A stretch of 64,000 bases of DNA from Liquidambar formosana (Eukaryota; Streptophyta; Magnoliopsida; Saxifragales; Altingiaceae). This document shows, one piece after another, positions 56,386-64,000 of the stretch. Below the pieces are notes generated by a model. It did no database searches. It was not told the DNA's origin and was given only the letters and a program-made list of their open reading frames with translations. Each line of letters begins with the position of its first letter. Position 1 is the stretch's first letter. The stretch is from NCBI GenBank assembly GCA_039720395.1, contig JBBPBK010000059.1, positions 124,001 through 188,000 on the forward strand, in the 5' to 3' direction. Position numbers and translations under genes: made by a program.

Positions 56386-56580
56386 ATGGATCCTAGTTTG
56401 TAGAAGTCTGTAGAAGGAGGTGACATTAATGCCTTCAGTGTTGTCACAGAGGATCTTCGCCTCCTACTAACCCCAAATAAGAACACAGTCCTCCATATCT
56501 ACATCACAGCCCAGTGTGATAAAAAGTAGTCCACGAACTTCGTGGAAGAGATCCTTACAATGTGATTCTCTTATGGCCAT
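56386..56580 (+). pseudogene. Fragment of an ankyrin-repeat (ACD6/ITN1-like) gene
   Basis: From the ATG at 56,386 the frame reads MDPSL, a stop, then KSVEGGDINAFSVV and LLLTPNKNTVLHIYITAQCD, then a second stop, STNFVEEILTM and a third stop. The order MDP, EGD, NTVLHI is that of the N terminus of plant membrane ankyrin-repeat proteins of the ACD6/ITN1 group. Only the first repeat region is present, without the later ankyrin repeats or the PGG membrane domain. Three in-frame stops show it cannot be translated. It may have been carried here by a transposon, but no borders were found. Confidence 0.7.
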
Positions 56581-56599
56581 AGGCTTGGGTAGGTGGAGA

Positions 56600-59500
56600 G
56601 GGAGGGAGAAAGAAATAAGGATGAGGGTATTTTCGATAGATTATAGTAAAATGGACTAAATGAGTTGAAAAAAGAATTGGGTGACTATTTGCTAAATAAG
56701 CCTTATTTCTGGGGCTGATGGTCAAATCACCCTTCCTAATATAGATCCAACTAACATATAAATGAGAGTCACCCTTTCCACTTTATCAATTCTCATTTCC
56801 ATTTTCAATTACCATTTCCATTCCCAATTTTACATTCCCACAAGCCAAACATGACCTTTAGGTTTCCTCCAATATTTCATTGTTGAAGTGTAGGTAGAGA
56901 CTCGATGATACACAAACGACTATTGGGATATAAAGAGCTTTAAGATCGGGTTAGGAGAGGTTTTGTTTGATGTTATGAAGAAAAACAGAAGCTGCTATAA
57001 ATTAGATCTTATAATCAAAGAGATCATAGGTAGTGTAATATAATGGAAGCGGCAGAGTTTTATAGTGATATTGCAGAATCCTTCAAAATCAATTTGACAG
57101 AGGGAAAGAAATGATATTTTTATGCACTTGATACAAATTGTGTGATGGTCACACAAGACTTGTGGCCTAAAGATTTATTTATTCTTTGGGGGTCTATCAT
57201 GAGAGTTCAACCCATGACCCCATCCGTCGTTTTTCTTTTTCTTTTTGGTAGACCCATCCGTCGTTTTCAAATGCCGACTTTGGTAAATCATAGAGGTTAG
57301 GATCTTCTTCAGTAATGGACAGTCCAATAGAATAGGGACTATTCACTACATATATTAACCACCATTTAATGCAGGCCTTACCTTATATGACCTGCCCAAA
57401 TTGGACTGTCTGAGTTATTTTTTGGCCAAATAATAGCACAGAACACTTATATATATATATATATACTATATATATACTACCTATAAAAAGATGAATGTGA
57501 GAAAAACTTTTGATTGACTAATATACCCTTAATTTTTAAATACACAACTACCCTTCTGCATATATATAGGAAATATAGCAATATAAAACACATACCTTAA
57601 TAAAAATTCTAAGGAAACTATAATTCATATAATAATTAAATAAAATCAAACCCAAATAGGAATTTTAAGCAAATGGAAACTATAATTCGTAAAACCCTAA
57701 CAATGTTAACATATAAATACAAATAGAAATACATTATAAAAATCATAAAACCCTAACACAGGAAAGAACAACTACGGCATCCTTCTTCTACGTCTTCTAT
57801 GTGCCTTCATTACGTCTCCTTTTTTCTGGTGCTTTGTCTGGTATGTAGTTTTCAATAAACTTGACTCATATATACAAATTATGTTTAAACATTTAAATCT
57901 CTGCCTGCATAAACATTTAAATCTCTGCATACATTGCATGATTGGACTTTTAAATCTCTATTTGAATTACAAAATTAACAAGAAAAAGAAGAGAATCAAA
58001 GACGAATCAGTTGAATGAAAACAAAAAGACGCATGCTTGAACAAAAACAAATGAAAACCCAGATTAAGAGGCAAAAAAAAAAAAAAAAAAAAAACTTGAA
58101 TTGCATAAGTAAAGTTTTGAATAGCACATATAATTTTTACATTTTCTTAAACTCCGTGTTTTGTCAAACGTAGACTATCTTTACGGGACAGAAGGAGTAT
58201 TATTTTTTAATGAAAAATCAATGGTCCTTGAGTTTATTAATCTGTCGCTTTAAGGTTTGCAGAAGTCTTTGGTTTCAGACCCTACGTAAGCTATATGTGT
58301 TTTCCTATCGTTTGCCAAATAAAAAAAAAATCAAAAACTAATTTACTCATAAATAAAATGAGAACATCCTAATCCCATAAATACCAGATTTTTAAAAGAA
58401 AAAAAATCCTAAACATTTACATATTAGGAATATTATTATTTTAATCAAAGACCAATAGAAGTTCTTGATTTGTGTAAGTCTTGGTTTCGATCACGCGTGG
58501 AGTATCTGTTTTCTCCTATGTTTTTCCAATACATATATATATATATATATATATCAATGACTACTTTACTCATAAATAAAACGAGAACCTCTCAATCCCA
58601 TAAATACTAGATTTTTTAAAGGTGCTAGTGTAGGTCTTATTAGGAACTTGAGTTAACTTATGTGGCATGAATCTACGGGAGGGGTGTAGATTGTAGTACA
58701 TCATAAAAAAAAAAAAAAAAAAAAATGATGACATGTCCTTAGGGTTTGCAAAGCTGCGCAAGTCTTGGTTTTGATTTTTGTAAGACTAATGTACTAATAA
58801 TTTGCTATTAAATCTTTCAACTACGGTGTAAATATGTTTTGATTGGAGAAAGAGACAAAGAGTGAAAGAGAGAGCCTTTTGTTTCGGTATTGAAAGTTTC
58901 ACAAAACCTTCAAAGAACCTATGTATAATAAAGTCTCAAAGATAATTTTAAGCACTATGATTTGAGAAAGATAATTGAAAAAAAATAGTAATCATATCAA
59001 AATAAATAAAGAATTGAGTGATCAAAGTGCTTTCATCTTATGCAAAGGCACAATAAAATTATTAAATTTTAAAAATTATTATCATTATTGAAAAAATTAA
59101 TTTAACTCAAAAAAATCCACATGCAACGCACGTGTGTACCAACTAGTATATATATAGGCAAAGGAATTTTATTATAATTAAACGAAATATATTTTGCCAA
59201 AAGACCAATAGCACCATCATAACCACCAAACCAGAAAGTGCGACAGTTACATTACTTCTAATGGACTAACTCTTCCATAAGAGTAGTCTTCAATCCCATA
59301 CTCTAGACATAAATTAACAATCACAATAGTCAAATATAACTTCAAAGAGTAATGGTGGAGATATTATGGCTATTGAATCAATGCTAATTCATCCACCTTT
59401 TATCATCCATTTTTTATCGCTATCAAAAGTGAAAATATAGGTGAAAGCTGTCATGTTTGGCCTATTATGGAAAAGGAGAAAAAATATCACATATGGGTGG

Positions 59501-60020
59501 ATGAGAGAGCAAGGGTTAAAAGCACTCTCACCTTTCACATAAATGGACAGGACCACCAAGGATGTCATGGCCCTACCATCCTGCAAATAATTGCCTGGTC
59601 CTATTAGTATCCATCATTTACTTTGGCCTCTTGGAAATAAAAATTTTTGCTGCCTCTCCAAAAAAATGTTGTTTAGGTATGTTTTTTAGTTGTAATGATG
59701 TTTTAAAATGTGTAAGAAATAATGTTTAGCTTTACTTAAAAAAATTAGAAATAATGTCTAGCTTTACTAAAAAAATTAGTCTGAGTTGGTGCATTATTGT
59801 GTAGCTTTTTGTCGTCCAAAATTTTTTTTTTTTGGGCGGCCGGGGCGGGGGGGGGGAGGGGGGGGGGGTGTGGGTTATTTAGTTGTCCAAGTTTGATCAG
59901 TAGCCAAACTGTAACTGAAATGAGCTAGAAACCTTTGTGCAAAAGTGGATATTTGGCCTGTCGTGTCATTGGTAGCCATGGTTATTCAGCCTTATGGTCG
60001 TCACATTACAATTTACCATA
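56600..60020. other. Gene-poor AT-rich stretch with microsatellites and MITE debris
   Basis: No gene is recognised. There are AT/TA runs at 57,450-57,475 and 58,532-58,554 and A-runs at 58,073-58,094 and 58,704-58,725. A Stowaway-like right end (GACAGAAGGAGTA, ending at about 58,200) has no clear left partner. A G-rich tract lies at 59,833-59,872. Confidence 0.6.
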
Positions 60021-60037
60021 TATGAAATTATTTGTAC

Positions 60038-60180
60038 AACCACCAGTTGTGGCACAGATGGTTGAGTGATTGGAAAATCAATCATGAGGTCCTGTGTTCA
60101 AACTTTGTGGCCAATCTTATGGGCGTAATAAGCATAATAAAGATTGGTAGGATTTATCCTCATATCCAAAAAAAAAATAA
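60038..60180 (+). mobile_element. tRNA-derived SINE with perfect 13-bp target duplication
   Basis: An A-box-like GTGGCACAGATGGTTGAGTG (about 60,049) and a B-box-like GTGTTCAAACT (about 60,096) lie about 35 bases apart, as in an RNA polymerase III promoter of tRNA origin. The element ends in TATCC and an A-rich tail. AAATTATTTGTAC flanks it exactly at 60,025-60,037 and 60,181-60,193. The two changes in the B-box suggest it may be inactive. Confidence 0.9.
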
Positions 60181-61052
60181 AAATTATTTGTACCAATCCC
60201 AAGATCTTCCCATCCAATTTATGGTGGACTTAACGAATGATATTCCTGTTCAATCACCAACACCCCCCTCTAGTATCTGATAATTATAGATGCACCCCCT
60301 CTCATTTATGAAATTATATTGACACCTCCTGTTAGGATGGTTAGTTTAATGGTGTTAACCATACACATAAAATGACATTAATAATACCCTTGATGTATAT
60401 TGCATTGTTTAACAAATCTTTCTCACTCTTTCCCTGTCCTCTTCATCAATGCAATTGGATAAAATCGGATTTACACCATAACTTCATTTTTAATTGGATT
60501 TTTATTTTTTATTTTTTAATTAAAAATATACTAAAAAATTATTGGGAATACTCGAGTTCAACTGTTCAAGTTGGGATCATACTCTTGGGAAGTTACTATG
60601 AACGAAGATGAGCTAATGTGGACAATTTGGCATAATCAAAAGAGGCAAAGCTTTGAAGGATCTATTAAAGAGTTATGGGATGTGGTGTGGGTTGCTTTAT
60701 TATTCATTTTAACCATTAATAATATCATGGGTTAATAACTTTTTATACCTTCAACTTTGGGGGTAGTTTCAATTTGGTTCAAAAACTTCGAATTGTGTCA
60801 ATTTAGTGACAACTTAAAACTTTGAGTTTCAATCCGGTCCAGAGGCAAATGAACGTTGGGAAAAGTGACGGAAAATGCACGTGCTAGTCACGTGTGGCTT
60901 ACATGGAGCCTATGGCATCCACGTGTGATTCCTATCCAACTAGAATCTCATGTGGCCATCATGCGATCGATCCCCAGCTCTTATCCCTAGTTCTTCGCAC
61001 TTGAGCCAAAACCCTAGCCTTACAGAGACTCTAGAAATCAGTAGCAACTACG

Positions 61053-61451
61053 GTGGCTATGGCACTGGCAAGCTTCGGATCATACCTCCAACTGCGGAGT
61101 CGAAGGCTCGAGAAGCAGTTGGCACTCGTCGCGGGCCATGATTCGAAGAGACAAAGGAGGAGGATGGTAACTTCTGGGTTAGTTGGGTGTTTGAATAAAG
61201 AGGGTCAGTCCACAAAGGAGAAGGAAGCTACACAGAAGGTGGAAGGTATGGAGGAGGAGATTCAAGAGGTGAACAATAATAACAACATTGATGGGGTATT
61301 GAAGCTTCTTTTGGAGAACAGGTTTTGGAGTTTGAAGGTAGAGAAAGGTGGGTTTTTCTGGGGGTTTTTCCCCCACGTCCAATTTTTTTATGATTTTCTT
61401 TCACTATCTGTTTGGTTGCTGGGAAAATTAGGGAAAATAAAAGAAATTTAA
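61053..61451 (+). pseudogene. Gene-like open frame inside the Mutator-like element, unidentified
   Basis: A 132-codon frame begins MAMALASFGSYLQLRSRRLE, a serine- and arginine-bearing start that could be a plastid or mitochondrial targeting segment. It continues with a Lys/Glu-rich part (KEKEATQKVEGMEEEIQEV) and LLLENRFWSLKVEKGG, after which a GT/T-rich, intron-like stretch follows. A second GC-richer block at about 61,596-61,740 (reading DYLRIVAKKHCLTTDFFTNM in one frame) could be a later exon. I do not recognise the protein. The best explanation is a captured fragment of a host gene with introns. Confidence 0.4.
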
Positions 61452-61790
61452 AATTTGAATGTTGTGTGGCAGGGAAGAGGGATTTTGGATTTTCTTTCCC
61501 CTTTTTGGTTATAATTTCAAGGTTCTCTATCACACGTTGTTTACTTTCTAAGAAAATTAGGGAAAAGAAAGAAAATTGAAAAGAAACGGAAGACCGTGAA
61601 GCTTGACTACCTAAGAATCGTTGCCAAGAAACACTGCCTGACCACCGATTTCTTCACCAACATGCTTCCCACGCCTTCTCAGCTGTCGAATCATCTGGCA
61701 ATTGATCGATTCCTGCTGGTACTCCCCGGACTGATGATTTCTTTTACAAGTCTTGGAATGAAGCTCCAAATTTGGTCAATAAGTCCTATT

Positions 61791-61821
<31 letters not shown>

Positions 61822-62559
61822 CGACAAAAGGGATTGAGAATCACCAAAGTGGCGATTAATTCCAAACTGCAATCCATGAGTTCTCCCTTTTTTTTTTCTC
61901 AGGTACTTTTGTGAACTAACAATGGCATCCTGTGTATGGTGATTTTAGACTATGATTTGTGACTTTTGTGGAGATTTCTCAACCTATGCTAAATTGACTA
62001 ACTTGTGAGTGGCTACTTGGTAGAAATTAACTTGATTTTATGATATTCAAAAAAACCCAGAAAAAGCCCAAGAACAAGGAAATATTAAAAATTGCGTAGA
62101 AATGGATTCCTTTCTAAAGTCTTCTTAGGACATTTTCCTTTATTTTCCCTCGAGGGTCCAAAATAGGGGAGAGGCAATGGTGAAATGATTCCTTGAAAAT
62201 GCAAAAAGAATATGTAGAGTCAAAAGAAAAAGGGTTCTTATTCAAAGTGGACTTAACCTCATGTGTTGAAGAATTTTATGTGCTTCCTCTTGCATTTTAT
62301 CAGTAAAATTTTAAGGATGATGGCAGCCTGCGGTTGTTGTTAGGGATTGGTCATAATCAAGTTGATGCCTTTTGGTTCAAGGAGGAATCGACTATAACAT
62401 TGGGAGTGTGAGTTTTGCCCCACTTTTTAGGTCTTCAGTATTGTAAATGATTGCTCCATTAAGCATATGAATATCGTAACATCTTATTTGAAATGGCCTA
62501 AGTTAACATCATAGAAATAAATGATAATTTCACATCAAGACATACGTAACTACATTTTC

Positions 62560-62820
62560 TAACCATTATAGTCGACTATAAATGGATTCCAGAACTAAAA
62601 TAAACTTTCTGTCTGTTATAGTCTACTATAACATTTTATAATCGACTATGTTGAATGGTCAAACATCAATTTCATCTATGCTTCAACTCTTTATCTGTTA
62701 TAGTCGACTATAACATTTGCCAGTCGACTATATTGAGTGTTCAAACATCAATTTCAACTACTTCAACTCTCTGTTTATTATAGTCGAATATAAAATAATA
62801 TAGTCGACTATAATATACCT
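62560..62820. repeat. Repeated 16-bp palindrome TTATAGTCGACTATAA
   Basis: Perfect copies are at 62,566-62,581 and 62,698-62,713, and a near-perfect one is at about 62,798-62,813. Partial or changed copies lie near 62,616, 62,637, 62,722 and 62,779. The phrase AAACATCAATTTCA between them recurs at a spacing of about 83 bases, so part of the cluster is a tandem repeat. All lie near the right end of the Mutator-like element. Confidence 0.9.
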
Positions 62821-63657
62821 AAAGTATACATGTGAGGCTCACGTGAGGCTACTTTGGGTGGGAATGCTTACGTGGATGCCACATAGGCTCCACATAAGCA
62901 GCATGTGAGCTGCACATGTCTTTTCTGTCAAATTTCCTAACGTCCGGTTGCCTTTGGACTGGATTGAAACTCAATTTGAAGTTTTTAGACCAAATTGACA
63001 CAATTCAAAATTTTTGGACCAAATTGAAACTACCCCCAAAGTTGAAGGTATTAAAAAGTTATTAACCCTAATATCATTTATTTATCAAAAAATAAATGAA
63101 TAAATAAATAATACATTAACAAATTTTATTTTATTTTTGTTAGTTCAAGATATTAACAAATTAGAGAAAACCATGAAGGTGTTTGGTTTGTTTAGGAAAA
63201 CAACAAAAGTGAGGTAATATAAGATTATACTGTTTAAACGTTCAAACAATAAGTATCAAAGGGTAGTCTAGGTATTTTTGGAAAAAATGAACATGACATC
63301 AGTCAATTTGGATGGAATTATTGATTAGCTTGAGGGGTGTTATTGTAATTTATTTTATAAAATATGGGGTGTCAATGTAATTTCAAAAACAAGAGGAGGT
63401 GTATTTGTAATTTTCAGATATTAAAATGGTTGCAAGTATAATTTACTCAAAAATAAAAGAGGAAGAAGTCAATGCGTTCACGTCTTTGGCATGGTCATGG
63501 CGTCCAAATTGGCCTCACATTGATGGAACCAATACTCTTTTTACTTTAATGCACCAGTGTTCACGCCTTGCTGGTCCATTGGGGCATCATTTCGTAGTCT
63601 GCATTAGGTTTTGTCAAATTTCATTTCATTCATTCACCACCTTGCAAAGGCGAAAAA

Positions 63658-64000
63658 ATGGCAGGGGCTATGGTGGGAGGAGCACTTCTCTCAGCTTCAC
63701 TCCAAGTGCTATTTGACAGAATGGCTTCTCGGCCAGTCATGGATTTTATCCATGGACAAAAACTCAGTGATGCACCGTTGAAGAAGTTGAAAATAATATT
63801 GATGGCTATTGGAGCTGTGCTCTACGATGCAGAGGAGAAGCAAATAACGAACCCAGCAGTGAAGGAGTGGCTTGATGAGCTTAAAGATGCGACCTATGAT
63901 GCGGAGGACCTATTGGATGAGATTGCTACCAGGGCTTCAACGTCCAAGTTAGAACCTCCATCTCATACTAGTACAAATCAGGTATGGAATTTTATCTCCT
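63658..64000 (+). CDS. Coiled-coil NLR resistance protein (RPP13L1-like), N-terminal part, cut by the window end
   Basis: The open frame from the ATG at 63,658 runs 114 codons to the window edge without a stop. It reads MAGAMVGGALLSASLQVLFD, then DFIHGQKL, KKLKIILMAIGAVLYDAEEK, VKEWLDELKDATYDAEDLLD and EIATRAS. This is the Rx-type N-terminal coiled-coil domain of plant CC-NLR intracellular immune receptors; the WLDELKDATYDAEDLLDE block is its most conserved part. Such genes often have one long exon, and the NB-ARC and LRR regions should follow beyond the window. The ATG is the first one giving the normal family start (MAGALVGGA-like). A nested pair of transposons ends about 230 bp upstream, so the promoter is probably transposon-derived in part (inference). 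Confidence 0.93.
   Translation, partial: MAGAMVGGALLSASLQVLFDRMASRPVMDFIHGQKLSDAPLKKLKIILMAIGAVLYDAEEKQITNPAVKEWLDELKDATYDAEDLLDEIATRASTSKLEPPSHTSTNQVWNFIS

Larger units (their letters stand above)
60729..63068. mobile_element. Mutator-like element, 2.34 kb, with gene-like contents (Pack-MULE candidate)
   Basis: Inverted repeats of about 80 bases start GGGTTAATAACTTTTTATACC and, from the right, GGGTTAATAACTTTTTAATACC, both continuing TTCAACTTTGGGGGTAGTTTC. TAATATCAT flanks both sides exactly (60,720-60,728 and 63,069-63,077), the 9-bp duplication of Mutator-type elements. No transposase is present. The interior is less AT-rich than its flanks at 60,950-61,340 and 61,590-61,740, where codon-like open frames occur. 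Small subterminal palindromes (62,566-62,815) lie near the right arm. Confidence 0.9.
60270..63425. mobile_element. Older inverted-repeat element, split by the nested Mutator-like element
   Basis: The left arm at about 60,273-60,338 (ATCTGATAATTATAGATGCACC, TTTATGAAATTATATTGACA) is the inverted counterpart of the right arm at about 63,330-63,423 (TGTCAATGTAATTTCAAAAA, GGTGTATTTGTAATTTTCAG). Without the nested 2.34-kb insertion it would be about 0.8 kb. Its exact ends and target duplication are not clear. Confidence 0.75.

Noticed and set aside
60038..60115. A functional tRNA gene
   Set aside because: The A-box- and B-box-like words belong to a SINE with an A-rich tail and target duplication. 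No acceptor stem pairs across the region.
63426..63716. 96-codon frame overlapping the NLR start
   Set aside because: It is in a different frame from the NLR, begins in the transposon edge, and ends within the NLR coiled-coil coding sequence.
1..64000. CRISPR arrays, operons and bacterial-type signals
   Set aside because: Spliced plant genes and plant transposons exclude a prokaryotic origin. No spaced direct-repeat array exists; the tandem repeats found have no unique spacers.

Overview
This is a transposon-rich nuclear window from a flowering plant, most likely a eudicot. The evidence is a long multi-exon gene with GT-AG introns, DUF247 and CC-NLR genes, and many plant-type MITEs, LTR, LINE and SINE remnants. 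I cannot name the species.

Layout. 1-6,100: decayed repeats, including a tandem repeat of about 182 bp, gypsy-like LTR motifs, a palindromic ACGCGTACGC cluster and one MITE. 6,241-25,635 (+): a complete gene of about 19.4 kb for FY, the plant Pfs2/WDR33-type WD40 subunit of the mRNA 3'-end processing machinery. I resolved 18 exons that join in frame to 745 codons plus stop. Its introns carry a Harbinger-like element, a Mutator-type MITE, a Stowaway MITE and a Tourist-like MITE. 25,640-33,150: foldback MITEs, a copia RNase H remnant, and two related LTRs in inverted orientation about 3 bp apart.

33,154-54,330: a partial copy of the FY 3' half, broken into two pieces by about 19.5 kb. Inside the break lie an internally deleted LINE and a tandem duplication (unit A about 37,344-44,376; unit B about 44,377-52,510). 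Each unit has one intact single-exon DUF247 gene on the minus strand. The duplication breakpoint cuts a foldback element that is whole only in unit B.

54,330-63,650: gene-poor repeats, with a dead ankyrin-gene fragment, a SINE with a 13-bp target-site duplication, and a 2.34-kb Mutator-like element with perfect 9-bp target-site duplications and gene-like contents, nested in an older inverted-repeat element. 63,658-64,000 (+): the first 114 codons of a coiled-coil NLR resistance gene that runs off the window.

The genes are not an operon or pathway. FY is a housekeeping and flowering-time RNA-processing gene. The DUF247 pair and the NLR are typical of rapidly duplicating plant families. Nested insertions and paralogous empty sites give a relative order of events: FY segment duplication, then MITE insertion into FY and a hAT insertion into the copy. 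No wholly new system is proven. The split FY copy, the inverted LTR pair and the gene-carrying Mutator element are the best leads.
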